Shown: positions 45,874 to 55,081 of the stretch, one piece after another
How the letters are laid out: every line of letters starts with the position of its first letter
How positions within the stretch are numbered: the stretch's first letter is position 1
Assembly (NCBI RefSeq): GCF_014171595.1
Contig: NZ_CP050451.1
Coordinates: 4,340,001-4,404,000, forward strand
Source: Massilia sp. Se16.2.3
GTDB taxonomy: Bacteria > Pseudomonadota > Gammaproteobacteria > Burkholderiales > Burkholderiaceae_D
DNA: 64,000 nt
Direction: 5' to 3'
Translations under genes and position numbers: made by a program
The notes under the pieces: model-generated
What the model was told of the DNA's origin: nothing
Databases searched by the model: none
Seen by the model: only the letters and a program-made list of their open reading frames with translations

Positions 45874-46293
45874 TCAAAGGCGTTCCAGCGTGGCGGCATC
45901 TGGCTCGCCATCGAAGAAGGTGTCGAGGCAGCCCTGGAACACGGCTTCGTCGGGCGCGACGTCGGCGAACAGGGTCATCGAGGAATGGAATTTGCGGTCG
46001 TCCGGGCTGTCGAAGATCTCGCCGATGGCGCGGTCGTCGTGGATGGCGACCAGCCTGGCGCACTCGCGCAGGCGCGGCCCCAGCACGGGATGCGCCAGGT
46101 AGGCGGCGGCTTCGTCGCTCGAGGCGATCGCATAGCGGCGCGCCATCTCGCTGCTGCCCAGGCCCTGGATCTGCGGGAACACGAACCACATCCAGTGGCT
46201 GCGCTTCCTGCCCGTGCGCAGCTCGGCGAGGACGGTGGAATACACGGGGTCCTGGGCGGCGACGAAGCGGTCCAGGTCGAAATCTTGGTTCAT
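45874..46293 (-). CDS. DUF1810 family protein
   Basis: 139 aa. FDLDRFVAAQDPVYSTVLAE, RSHWMWFVFPQIQGLGSSEM and RYAIASSDEAAAYLAHPVLG are the DUF1810 signature, and the length is complete. Function unknown; the conserved HWMWFVFPQ segment suggests a buried enzymatic core of the kind found in calpastatin-annotated proteins, a label that is not meaningful in bacteria. It converges with the transferase gene upstream with only 10 nt between stops. Confidence 0.92.
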   Translation of the reverse strand: MNQDFDLDRFVAAQDPVYSTVLAELRTGRKRSHWMWFVFPQIQGLGSSEMARRYAIASSDEAAAYLAHPVLGPRLRECARLVAIHDDRAIGEIFDSPDDRKFHSSMTLFADVAPDEAVFQGCLDTFFDGEPDAATLERL

Positions 46294-46366
46294 GACGATT
46301 CTCCCAGTCGAGCGTTCGTAGCGTCCATGCTACGCCTTTCGCACTCTTTGCTAAAGTGGCACCACG

Positions 46367-46579
46367 ATGACACCCGAACACCTGCTCCTGCTTCTCACGC
46401 GCGAGATGCCGTACGGTAAATACGAGGGCCGCAAGATCGCCGACCTGCCCGGCCACTACCTCGGCTGGTTCGCGCGCGAAGGCTTTCCGCGCGGCGAACT
46501 GGGCGAACTGCTGTCGCTCATGTACGAGCTCGACCACAACGACCTGCGCGGCCTGCTCGACCCGCTGCGTGGACGCTAG
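46367..46579 (+). CDS. DUF3820 family small protein
   Basis: 70 aa. MPYGKYEGRKIADLPGHYLG is the DUF3820 core (the fold of a putative quorum-sensing-regulated virulence factor domain), followed by WFAREGFPRGELGELLSLMY. Complete length. Divergent from the DUF1810 gene. Function not established; the fold resembles exonuclease-associated modules that bind nucleic acid. Confidence 0.9.
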   Translation: MTPEHLLLLLTREMPYGKYEGRKIADLPGHYLGWFAREGFPRGELGELLSLMYELDHNDLRGLLDPLRGR

Positions 46580-46684
46580 CCGCGGCACCCAGCCCTGCGT
46601 TGCCAGTCAGCAACGGAAATGACGAATTTGAGTATATTTCCAAGAGGCTGCCCGGCTGGCGCGCCCGGCACCATGCGGGTTGGC

Positions 46685-46690
46685 TATAAT
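46685..46690 (+). promoter_or_regulatory. candidate -10 of the receiver-HEAT-GT2 operon
   Basis: A perfect TATAAT 45 nt upstream of the receiver ATG, in an otherwise GC-rich region. No recognisable -35 hexamer at 17 bp, so an activator may be needed. Confidence 0.5.
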
Positions 46691-46734
46691 GTTGCCGCAG
46701 TCAACCATTGCACTATTCCCGAATCCGTCAGCGC

Positions 46735-47131
46735 ATGCACACAACAGCGGGCCCGGCGCCCACCGTCCTCATCGTCGAGGACGACGAACACATCTCGCAA
46801 GTCCTGCGCTTCATGCTCGAGCGCCAGGGCTACCAGGTCGTGCACATGGCCGACGGCCGGGCCGCGTCTGCCCATATTGCGCAGGCCGAGCCGCCGGCGC
46901 TGGTGCTGCTCGACGTGATGCTGCCGTATGTCGACGGGTTCGAAATCGTGGCCCTGATCCGCGCCCAGCCGCTCTGGCGCGATATCCCCGTGCTGATGCT
47001 CACCGCAAAGAACACCGAGCGCGACACCGTGCGCGCGCTCGACGCCGGCGCCAGCGACTTCGTCATCAAGCCGTTCCAGCCCCGGGGAGCTGCTGGCGCG
47101 CGTGCGCCGCTACCTGCGGCCGGGGGCCTAG
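46735..47131 (+). CDS. single-domain response regulator, one frameshift
   Basis: About 132 aa. Receiver fold: TVLIVEDDEHISQVLRFMLE, phosphoacceptor Asp in VLLDVMLPYVDGFE, switch Thr in VLMLTAKN, Lys in DFVIKPFQP. An extra C in CAGCCCCGGGG near 47084 breaks the end; the correct frame reads GELLARVRRYLRPGA and stops at TAG 47129-47131. No output domain, so it acts by protein contact or on a kinase off-site. First gene of the four-gene polysaccharide-type operon. Confidence 0.86.
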
Positions 47132-47147
47132 CCCGCCTGGACCGGCA

Positions 47148-48195
47148 TTGACGCCGTCCTCCGATGCCTTCATCGCTGCCGCCATCTGGACCGGCCTGGG
47201 GGCGCTGCTGCTCACGATCCTGCTTGCCCTGCAGATCGTCGGCATGCGCATCGTGCTGCGCCGCAGCGAACGCAACGAGGCGCGCGTGCTGGCGCGCTGG
47301 CGCCCGCTGCTCAACGCCGCCATCGTCGGCGAGGCACCCCTCTCCCTGCCGCCGCTGCACCCCGCCGAGCGCCTGCCTTTCCTGCGCCTCTGGGCGCACC
47401 TGCAGGGGTTCGCTGCGCGGCGAGGCCAGCGATGCGCTCAACGAGGTCGCGCGCCGCCTCGGCATCGACGCCCACGCGCGGGTGCTGCTCGAACGCGGCA
47501 CGCGCACGGCGCGCCTGCTGGCCGCGCTCGTGCTCGGCCACATGCGCGACAAGGACGCCTGGCCGGCGCTGCTGCGCATGGCCGGCCAGGCCGACAACAC
47601 CGTCGCCCTGACCGCGCTATGGGCGCTGGTGCGCATCGATCCGCGCGCCGCCGCCGACTACATGGTGCCCTTGTTCATCCAGCGCGAGGACTGGGCGCTG
47701 TCGCTGGCGGCCGGCATCCTGCAGCAGGCCATCGCCCCGGCCACCGTCGCGCTGGCGCGCATCCTTCCCGACCTCGAACCGGCGCGCCTGCCGCGCGCGC
47801 TGCGCATCGCCGAGGCCCTGCACGTGACCCTGCCGGCCGGCGTGCTGCGTACCGCGCTCCTGAGCGAAGCGATGCCGGTGGTGATCGCCGGCCTGCGCAG
47901 CGTGCGTACGCCGGAGACGATCGCGGAAGTGCGCGCGCTGCTGGCGCATGCCGACTGGCAGGTGCGCGTCCAGGCTGCGCGCGCGCTGGGCCGGGTTGGC
48001 GGGCGCGCCGATGCCGACCGCCTGCTGGCCCTGCTCGCCGACCGCGAATGGTGGGTACGCTACCGCGCGGCCCAGGCGCTGCTGGAGCTGCCCGCCCTGT
48101 CGCGCGCCGAACTCGAAAGCCTGCGCGCTTCCCTGACCGACCGCTTCGCCGCCGACATGCTGTCGCAGGCGATGGCAGAAAGCGGGATGACATGA
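47148..48195 (+). CDS. membrane-anchored HEAT-repeat protein, one frameshift
   Basis: About 348 aa from TTG 47148, 16 nt after the receiver stop. One N-terminal transmembrane segment (AIWTGLGALLLTILLALQIV), a basic stretch, then an extra base near 47410 after which HEAT/Armadillo repeats run to the end: ARLLAALVLGHMRDKDAWPA, VALTALWALVRIDPRAAADY, RVQAARALGRVGGRADADRL. The repeats would face the cytoplasm. Such scaffolds often accompany envelope glycosyltransferases. Stop overlaps the GT2 start by four bases (ATGA). Confidence 0.85.
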
Positions 48196-49682
48196 ACACG
48201 GGCAACCTCCTCGTCGCTTTCATCACCTGGTTCGTGCTGTGCTTTTTCATCGCACTGAACGGGGGCTATCTGCTGCTGAACCTGTTCTCGCTGCGCACCT
48301 TGCGCCGGCGCGGCCAGGAGCAGTTCCTCGACAACCTGCCGCGCGCCTATTCCGGCCTGGAGCCGCCGGTCAGCATCCTGGTGCCCGCGTACAACGAGGA
48401 AGCGACGATCGCCGCCTCGATCCGCTCGATGCTGCAGCTGACCTATGCCGAGTTCGAGATCGTCGTCATCAACGACGGCTCGAAAGACGCCACCCTCGAC
48501 GTATTGAAGCGCGAATTCGCGCTGCTACCCTTCCCCGAGGCCTACCGGCGCCAGATCGCCACCAAGGAAGTGCGCCAGATCTACCGCTCGACGCGCTACC
48601 CGAACGTGCGCGTCATCGACAAGTTCAACGGCGGCAAGGCCGACTCGCTCAACGCCGGCATCAACGCCTCGCGCTACCCGCTGTTCTGCGGCGTCGACGC
48701 CGATTCGATCCTGCAGCGCGACAGCCTCTCGAAGGTCACCGAGCCTTTCCTGCGCGACCCGACCATGGTCGCCACCGGCGGCACCGTGCGCGTGGCGAAC
48801 GGCTGCGAAGTATCGGGCGGCTTCCTCACCCGCGTGGGCCTGCCGACGAACGCCTTAGCCCTGTTCCAGGTCGTCGAATACCTGCGCGCCTTCCTGTTCG
48901 GCCGGCTCGGCTGGTCGTCGCTGAACGGCATGCTGATCATTTCCGGCGCCTTCGGCGTCTTCCGCAAGGACGCGGTGGTGCTGGCCGGCGGCTACCGCCC
49001 CGACACCATCGGCGAAGACATGGAGCTCGTCGTGCGCATGCACCGCACGCTGCGCGAGAAGCGCCAGCCCTACCGCATCGAATTCGTGCCCGACCCGGTG
49101 TGCTGGACCGAGGCCCCGGAGGACATGGCGACGCTGAAGAACCAGCGCGTGCGCTGGCAGCGCGGCCTGGCCGAAAGCCTGAACGCCAACTGGGGGCTGA
49201 TGTTCTCGCGTAACGGCGGCGTGGCCGGCTGGCTCGCCTTTCCCTTCATGCTCTTCTTCGAGTGGCTGGGACCGGTGATCGAACTGGGCGGCTACATCTT
49301 CATGACTTACGCCTTCCTCACCGGCCTGGTCTCCTGGGTGGCTTTCGGGGCGTTCCTGTTCGTCGCCCTGGGACTGGGCATCCTGCTGTCGGCCTCGGGC
49401 CTGCTGCTGGAAGAGATGTCCTTCCACCTCTACCCGCGCGGCAAGCAGCTGCTGATGCTGGGCCTGATCGTGATCCTCGAGAACTTCGGCTACCGTCAGC
49501 TCAATACCTGGTGGCGCCTGATCGGCCTGTGGCGCTGGCTGCGCGGGAAAGAGTCGACCTGGGGCGCGATGAAACGCAAGGGCAACTGGGCGGCAGAGAA
49601 CGCGCCGGCGCCGGCCACCGCTGCGCCGCCGGCCCCATCCGATGACCCCCTGCCGGCCGACAAAGGGCGCGACGCGCCATGA
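48192..49682 (+). CDS. processive family-2 glycosyltransferase (cellulose/PNAG synthase-like)
   Basis: 496 aa, intact. N-terminal transmembrane segment (FITWFVLCFFIALNGGYLLL), cytoplasmic GT-A domain (VSILVPAYNEEATIAASIRS, VVINDGSKD, DKFNGGKADSLNAGI, CGVDADSI, GEDMELVVRMHR) and the QxxRW motif NQRVRWQRGLAE, then three or four C-terminal segments. All four catalytic motifs of processive inverting synthases are present. It extends a beta-linked polysaccharide from a UDP-sugar and probably extrudes it. Long Ala/Pro tail at the end. Coupled to both neighbours by ATGA overlaps. Confidence 0.93.
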   Translation: MNTGNLLVAFITWFVLCFFIALNGGYLLLNLFSLRTLRRRGQEQFLDNLPRAYSGLEPPVSILVPAYNEEATIAASIRSMLQLTYAEFEIVVINDGSKDATLDVLKREFALLPFPEAYRRQIATKEVRQIYRSTRYPNVRVIDKFNGGKADSLNAGINASRYPLFCGVDADSILQRDSLSKVTEPFLRDPTMVATGGTVRVANGCEVSGGFLTRVGLPTNALALFQVVEYLRAFLFGRLGWSSLNGMLIISGAFGVFRKDAVVLAGGYRPDTIGEDMELVVRMHRTLREKRQPYRIEFVPDPVCWTEAPEDMATLKNQRVRWQRGLAESLNANWGLMFSRNGGVAGWLAFPFMLFFEWLGPVIELGGYIFMTYAFLTGLVSWVAFGAFLFVALGLGILLSASGLLLEEMSFHLYPRGKQLLMLGLIVILENFGYRQLNTWWRLIGLWRWLRGKESTWGAMKRKGNWAAENAPAPATAAPPAPSDDPLPADKGRDAP

Positions 49683-51343
49683 AACGGCTGCTGCCCGCGC
49701 TGCTCTTCCTGATGTCTTCCTGCGCCCACGCCGCCCACCTCTACCGGTGCCCGCCCGATGCCGCGCCGGCCGAAGGCGTGCGCGCCAGGCTGCCTGGCGG
49801 CGACGTCCGGTGGTGGCCACCGCCTCCCCCGCTTGCCGCGGCCTTGCGCTCGGCGTCGAGGCTGCCCAGGTTGCCGCGCTCTACCCGCTGCCGCCGCAGG
49901 AGCGCCCGGCGCGCACCATCCTGCTGTATGGCCCACATGGCAAGCTGCCCTTCGCGCCGTCCAGCCACGAACTGCCCCAGCCCGACCCGCCGGGCGCGAC
50001 GCCGCCGCGGCGGCCGCAGCCGATGGGCGCCAACCTGCTGGCCGACGCCCGCATCCGTCCCTTCGGCGTCGAGGAACGCGTCCGCGTGGAGCAGGCCGAT
50101 GGCCGCCTGCGCCTGCAGTGCGCGGCCGGCACGCGCGCCGCCGGGGTGCTGGTCGATGGCCCCTGGACCCTGTCGCGCGCGAACGTGCTTCTGGTGGCCA
50201 GCTATGCCGCAACGGGCGTCTTTTTCCGTCCAGGCGGCGGACGCCGCGTCGGCCGCGCGCGAAGCCTCGCATCCCCCGGGCGAACTGGCCCCCTCCAAGG
50301 CATCGCGGCGCGCACAGCTGGCCTTGCCGGCGGCGCTCGACCGCGCCAGCTGGCGCCAGTTCGTGATTCTCTGCCCGCAGGAGGAAGCAACCCCGGTGCT
50401 CGACACGCTGGCGCTCGAAGCCCAGCCGGCCGCGGCGGTCGCGTCGCGTTCGTCCCGGATCTGGGAGCGCGCCGCCTGGCGCGACGATGCCGAGGGCCTG
50501 CTGGCCTGGGCCGGGCGCGAAAAGATCAAGGAATTGTTCATCGTCGTTACCCTCGACGGCGCGCAGGTACGCGAGCCTGCGCGCCTGGCCGCATTCGTCC
50601 GCCGCGCCGGGCGCGCAGGCATCGCGGTGACGGCCGTCGAAGGCGACCCGCACATGGTGCTGCCCAACCATCGCGCCGCCACCGTCGACCGCGCCCGCGC
50701 TTACGCCGCCTACAACCGCGCCGTCGCGCCGGACGAACGGCTGCGCGCGATGCAGTTCGATATCGAACCCTACCTGCTCGACGACGACGTGCTGGCACCG
50801 CGGGACCGCGACCACGTCTACCTCGACACGGCACGCGCGCTGCATGAGGCCGCGGCGGGCACGCCGCTCGAATTCGTGGTGCCCTTCTGGTGGTCGGACA
50901 AGACCGAGCTGCTGGACGGCCTGGCCAGCGCGGCGGACGCGATCGCGGTGATGGACTACCGTACCGATCCGGAACAGATTGTCCGCTTCGCCGTCCCCTT
51001 CCTCGACTGGGGTGCCCGGTACGGCAAGCGCGTGCGCATTGCGCTGGAAGCGGGCAAGGTGGGGGCCGAAGTGCAGCGCCGCTACGTGCGCGCCGATGAT
51101 GGCGAAGCGGGCGAACTGCTGCTGGCCGAGCTGGACGGAGCGCGCGCGCTGGTGCTGCTGCGCGCGCCGGTGAAGGAGGCCACCCTGCCCCGGTATCGCC
51201 TGAGCGGCGAGCGCACGCTCGATGGCAGCGCAACGAGCTTTTACGGCCAGCGCGACGCCCTGCGCAAGCTGCTGCCTGGCCTCGAGCGCGATTTTTCGGC
51301 CTGGCCCGGCTTTGCCGGAATCGCCCTGCACGGCTGGCGCTAA
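49679..51343 (+). CDS. periplasmic TIM-barrel glycoside-hydrolase-like protein, two frameshifts
   Basis: About 554 aa. Signal peptide (KRLLPALLFLMSSCAHAAHL). Residues about 50-185 are out of frame between a C-run near 49835 and a T-run near 50226; the other frame supplies VEAAQVAALYPLPPQERPA and GANLLADARIRPFGVEER. The C-terminal half looks like a TIM barrel of a carbohydrate-active enzyme: KIKELFIVVTLDGAQVREPA, GIAVTAVEGDPHMVL, LRAMQFDIEPYLLDDD (acidic beta-4 residue), LEFVVPFWWSDKTE, AIAVMDYRTDP and KRVRIALEAGK. I do not recognise the family. Its coupling to a processive synthase suggests it trims or processes the polymer in the periplasm. Confidence 0.7.
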   Translation: MKRLLPALLFLMSSCAHAAHLYRCPPDAAPAEGVRARLPGGDVRWWPPPPPLAAALRSASRLPRLPRSTRCRRRSARRAPSCCMAHMASCPSRRPATNCPSPTRRARRRRGGRSRWAPTCWPTPASVPSASRNASAWSRPMAACACSARPARAPPGCWSMAPGPCRARTCFWWPAMPQRASFSVQAADAASAAREASHPPGELAPSKASRRAQLALPAALDRASWRQFVILCPQEEATPVLDTLALEAQPAAAVASRSSRIWERAAWRDDAEGLLAWAGREKIKELFIVVTLDGAQVREPARLAAFVRRAGRAGIAVTAVEGDPHMVLPNHRAATVDRARAYAAYNRAVAPDERLRAMQFDIEPYLLDDDVLAPRDRDHVYLDTARALHEAAAGTPLEFVVPFWWSDKTELLDGLASAADAIAVMDYRTDPEQIVRFAVPFLDWGARYGKRVRIALEAGKVGAEVQRRYVRADDGEAGELLLAELDGARALVLLRAPVKEATLPRYRLSGERTLDGSATSFYGQRDALRKLLPGLERDFSAWPGFAGIALHGWR

Positions 51344-51557
51344 TCCGGCTTCGGCGCTTGCGGGCAAATAGCAGCGCAACGCGAGCGCTAAAGAGGATAT
51401 ATTCCAGGAATGTACGCAATAATGACGCTCGCGGCGGCCGCTTGCCCGTCGCCCTGGCTCATTTTCTTCATTCGACGTCCTGTATCCGGGGGATTGATGC
51501 GGCACGGCATTCACCCTCGGATATCTGGCTCGCGATAATCCGGTATCGTTGCAGAAT

Positions 51558-51590
51558 AAAAAAACCGCGGCAATATGCCGCGGTTTTTTA
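51558..51590. terminator. bidirectional intrinsic terminator
   Basis: AAAAAAACCGCGGCA, loop ATA, TGCCGCGGTTTTTT. Long A and T tracts on both sides make it work on both strands. It lies between the TIM-barrel gene (plus) and the lipoprotein gene (minus), which converge here. Confidence 0.92.
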
Positions 51591-51606
51591 TTCGGCGATA
51601 TGGCTA

Positions 51607-52395
51607 TCAGCCGCCGCTACCACCAGTGGTTCCGCCGGTGCCACCAGTCAAGATGTTTTCACTAGCGTCCTTGCGCACGCTTTCGAGCAGGGTCGCGATC
51701 GGGGCGCCATTGGCACCGACCACCTTGGCCGTCTTCAGGGCTTCCAGCACCGCATCCTGGGCATTGCCAGGATTGGTGGCGCTCTTCGGCACCAGCGTGG
51801 CCGACAGGAAGTCATTCGGTACGGACACGCCGCCGGCAGCCGTCGAGACGAGCTGGACCACGCGGTTGGCGGTGGCGGTCATCATGGTGGCGTTACCGAC
51901 GATGACGCGCACATTGGCGTTCTGCGCCAGCTGGGTTGGCGTGGCAGCAACGCCGGCGCCCGACGAGGTGGAAATATAGGCAACGAACATCTCGGTCAGC
52001 GGAGTGATGTTGGCCTTGGCGCCATCGCCGGCGGCGATCGAGCGCAGGGTCACGCCGTTTTGGGTGAGCGACAGGATGCACGGACCTTCACCCGGTACCG
52101 CCACCTTGACGGTATAGGAGCCGTCGGTGCCGGTGACGGCGGTGGCAGTACCGGTCTTGCAGGTCGCGGTCACAGTGGCACCCGCGATGGCGGCGCCGGT
52201 AGCGGCGGTCCCGCTCATCGTGATCGCATAGCTGACCGTCGGCGGCGGCACGACCACAACCGGAGGAGGTGGCACAACCACCACCGGTGGCGGCGCGCTA
52301 TCGCCACCGCCGCCACCACAGGCTGCCAGGGCAGAGACCATGCCGGCCATCAGCACCAGTTTGCAAGCGGCGCTCAATTGAAAGCTCTTGTTCAT
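51607..52395 (-). CDS. secreted lipoprotein with V/P-rich linker
   Basis: 262 aa from ATG 52395, which puts the lipobox (VSALAACGGGGG) at the right place; upstream in-frame residues are not conserved-looking. Gly-rich tether, then a Pro/Val linker (PPPVVVVPPPPVVVVPPP, residues about 40-58), a carboxypeptidase-regulatory-like beta domain (GAAIAGATVTATCKTGTATA, TGTDGSYTVKV) and an alpha-helical half (AQDAVLEALKTAKVV). Gly/Thr/Ser end. Probably displayed on the outer membrane. Same strand and just downstream of the YjbH gene. Function unknown. Confidence 0.8.
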   Translation of the reverse strand: MNKSFQLSAACKLVLMAGMVSALAACGGGGGDSAPPPVVVVPPPPVVVVPPPTVSYAITMSGTAATGAAIAGATVTATCKTGTATAVTGTDGSYTVKVAVPGEGPCILSLTQNGVTLRSIAAGDGAKANITPLTEMFVAYISTSSGAGVAATPTQLAQNANVRVIVGNATMMTATANRVVQLVSTAAGGVSVPNDFLSATLVPKSATNPGNAQDAVLEALKTAKVVGANGAPIATLLESVRKDASENILTGGTGGTTGGSGG

Positions 52396-52641
52396 CCAAT
52401 ACATCCTTTTTGTGTTGTTATACTTAATTAACGAAGTCGTGCGCGCTGCACTCCGGCAAAAACCGGCTTTCGAACAAATGCGTGGTACCGCCCAGCCAGC
52501 CAATCAGCGACAACACTATATAGCAGTGCATTTCTGACAGCAACTTTCCAATTGCCTGGCAATAGACAAGCGATCAATTCTCACCCAAATGTCACCTGCC
52601 TCTTTGCCGGCCCAAATGCGCGGAACCGGCGAGGCTATTAT
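52396..52641. other. intergenic region upstream of the lipoprotein gene
   Basis: About 245 nt, AT-rich near the lipoprotein start (tgtgttgttatacttaatt). It should carry the promoter of the lipoprotein gene. No terminator-like stem was found after the YjbH gene, so read-through is possible. Confidence 0.4.
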
Positions 52642-54861
52642 TTAAAACTCCTGATTCATCAAGTCCGTATATTCCAGGAATGCATTTCGCATCCGCGGCA
52701 TCTGGCGCACGATATATTCGCGCCCGATTCGGCCCTGATTGAAATAGTTCGCCCGCGTGCCATATACCATCGGTAATTCTTCCACCACACCCATGTTGAT
52801 GCAGTTGCACTCCCCGCGGCGTGCGTATTTGGTTTCCACCCGGGCCATGTAACTGCCCGTGCCTTCCACGTGGGTCCAGCCCGGCTTCATGCCCTTGCGC
52901 GGCGTCAGCGGCATGGCCAGGCCGAAGCCGATGCGCATTTCGACGTCGCTCTTCTTGAGATAGGCCTGGGCCTGGACATCGCCGAACCAGCGGCTCACCT
53001 GCAGGAAGGGCCCTTTGTCCTCCCCACGGTAGCGCTGGTAGCCGGCCTCGACCGACGCATTCAAGGGGGCGTAGTTCCACATGTATGAGACCAGACCCGC
53101 TTCGATGTGGTCCGAGCGGTAGCGGAATTGTTCGCGCAGGTGGCTGTATTGCACGCGCACCTGATCGCCAGTACCCGGCACGAACCAGGTCGACTCATTC
53201 TGCACGCCGTCGAGGTCGTACATGTACTTGCCGGCCGAGGTGACGTTGACGATGCTGTCGGTCAGCCAGATCGCCTGGCTCAGCACGGCGGTGCGCAGGC
53301 CGTTGCGTTGCTGGGCCCACCCCAGGAAACCATGCGCCACGTCGTCGGACTCGGCCACCGTCTGCACATAGTTGGTGTAGACCTCGGCGCCCGTCCATGC
53401 CGGCACGATGGTCTGGACACTCGCGGCAAGGCTGTAGTCGAGCAGGCCCTTCTCGGTGCCGACGAAATGCACGGTGCGCGGTTCGACCCGGATGCGGGAA
53501 TAGCCGCGTGGCCCTTCTTCCACGTCGAGCCACTGGACGCCCCTGCCCGCCTTCGGGCGGAACTGGAAGGACAGCGCCGATTGCGCTTCACGCCACTGGC
53601 CGTTCCCCAGGAAACGCAGGTAGCTCGCCCTCTCCACGGACGTCCCGTACAAGGCCAGTCCCGCCCTTTTGGTCACGACGGACACCGTGCGAATGTCGGC
53701 CGGCGCCAGCCTGACAGCCGCGCCCAGGGCGACGCCGATGGCATCGACTTCATTCTGGTTATAGCGATGGTTCTCGTATTCGACCACCATCTCGGCGCCA
53801 CGCTTGCCGATGCGCACGCGCTCCAGGCCAGCCGCCACGAGTGCGTCACGGATACGCGCCATGGCATCGCCGGCAAGCGCGGGCGGCGCCACCGGTGGCA
53901 AGACTGGCTGCTTCGATGCGTACGCCGCGTTCGCGTCCATGCCGGCACGGCGCGGCGGCGCGGCCAGCACCGGCCCGGGCGCGGCGGCCGCCGCCGCGGG
54001 CGCAGGCTCGGGCGCTGCGCCGGCCTGGGGATAGGCCTGGGCTACGGCAACCGCCGACGGCGCCGGGCGTGCCGGGACATCCCATATCCTGCCGTTCTCG
54101 CCGACGGGAATCACCAGGTTGATACCGAAGGCCGAGCGTGCGTAAGGCTTGCCCGCCGGTGTGGAGGTGGCGAAAGCGCGCTGGGCGGTGGCGACGAAGC
54201 GCGCATTCGCCAGCACGGGAACAGCCGGACTTTCGTAACGCAGTCCGACATTGTTGGCCGCGCCGTTACGCTCGAGGATCACCGATGCGCCGCTGCGCCA
54301 CAGCGGCACTTCGGCACTGGCAAAATAATTGCCCAGGTAATCCTCGCCTCGGGCCACGCCGGCAATCCAGCGCACAGGACCGAGGCGGTCGCTCGCCACC
54401 AGGTAGGTCGACTTGAAATAGGCCGCACCGCCACTGACGTCGTTGACGCCGAGGGCAATGTCCGGCTGCCAGCGGAAGAAGCGCGGCAGCATGAACTTGA
54501 CGTTAGCGGACAGGTCGCGTGCGCCGCGCTTGCCGGACTCGACTGGGCTCATTTCCGCAAGGCGGGCTGAAATCTCGAGGTGCGGCAGCAGGCCCAGTGC
54601 GAACTGATAGTTTTCCGCGTCGCCGAACTGGGCGAAATTGGGGCCCAGGTAATTGTTCACGCCGAACACCATGGCGCCGTCAGGCAGCGTGCGCCCGTCG
54701 GGAAGGTTCAGGGTGCCTGACGAGCCGGATGTCGCCAGCGAGGTCCCTCCCGTGGACAGCCATGCTTGAGGCGGGGTCGCAGGCTGGGCGGCCGCAGTGG
54801 CGGTGATGAGCGGCGAAGCAAGTACCGCACAGTAGAGATTACGTCGGGATGTTTTCAATTC
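52642..54861 (-). CDS. YjbH domain outer-membrane protein
   Basis: 739 aa from a TTG at 54861, which gives the signal peptide KTSRRNLYCAVLASPLITAT (to AAAQ); the frame is open to 54945. N-terminal half: NYLGPNFAQFGDAENYQFAL and LLPHLEISARLAEM, the first YjbH barrel; a Pro/Ala-rich linker (about 290-340); then the second half with FLGNGQWREAQSALSFQFRP, NAPLN-type SYMWNYAPLNASVEAGYQRY and the conserved RGECNCINMG-like ending. YjbH proteins are paired with exopolysaccharide loci and are thought to form part of the outer-membrane export path. It adjoins the large sugar cluster. Confidence 0.87.
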   Translation of the reverse strand, partial: ELKTSRRNLYCAVLASPLITATAAAQPATPPQAWLSTGGTSLATSGSSGTLNLPDGRTLPDGAMVFGVNNYLGPNFAQFGDAENYQFALGLLPHLEISARLAEMSPVESGKRGARDLSANVKFMLPRFFRWQPDIALGVNDVSGGAAYFKSTYLVASDRLGPVRWIAGVARGEDYLGNYFASAEVPLWRSGASVILERNGAANNVGLRYESPAVPVLANARFVATAQRAFATSTPAGKPYARSAFGINLVIPVGENGRIWDVPARPAPSAVAVAQAYPQAGAAPEPAPAAAAAAPGPVLAAPPRRAGMDANAAYASKQPVLPPVAPPALAGDAMARIRDALVAAGLERVRIGKRGAEMVVEYENHRYNQNEVDAIGVALGAAVRLAPADIRTVSVVTKRAGLALYGTSVERASYLRFLGNGQWREAQSALSFQFRPKAGRGVQWLDVEEGPRGYSRIRVEPRTVHFVGTEKGLLDYSLAASVQTIVPAWTGAEVYTNYVQTVAESDDVAHGFLGWAQQRNGLRTAVLSQAIWLTDSIVNVTSAGKYMYDLDGVQNESTWFVPGTGDQVRVQYSHLREQFRYRSDHIEAGLVSYMWNYAPLNASVEAGYQRYRGEDKGPFLQVSRWFGDVQAQAYLKKSDVEMRIGFGLAMPLTPRKGMKPGWTHVEGTGSYMARVETKYARRGECNCINMGVVEELPMVYGTRANYFNQGRIGREYIVRQMPRMRNAFLEYTDLMNQEF

Positions 54862-55081
54862 GATCAACTTGGCAAAGTATCTAACTAACGAAACCGTAGT
54901 GGGCACGCGGACAGCCGAACCGGACGTGATGTTTCCGTACAACAACTGTCAAATTCGAACGGTGCGTGCGACATCAAACGGCTGAGTTCATGTAATATCG
55001 AAACTGTGTGCACGCGTGAGAATGTGTGTACATGTTGCAATATTATTTCTAACAGTAACTATCAATTCACAGCAGGAAATC

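Noticed and set aside
51398..52682. 15-base match tatattccaggaatg at 51398 and 52668
   Set aside because: One copy is inside the 3' coding end of the YjbH gene and the other in a spacer; in 64 kb a few 15-mers are expected to recur by chance.
53107..54570. 487-codon plus-strand frame opposite the YjbH gene
   Set aside because: Antisense shadow without conserved motifs; the minus frame has a signal peptide and YjbH pattern.
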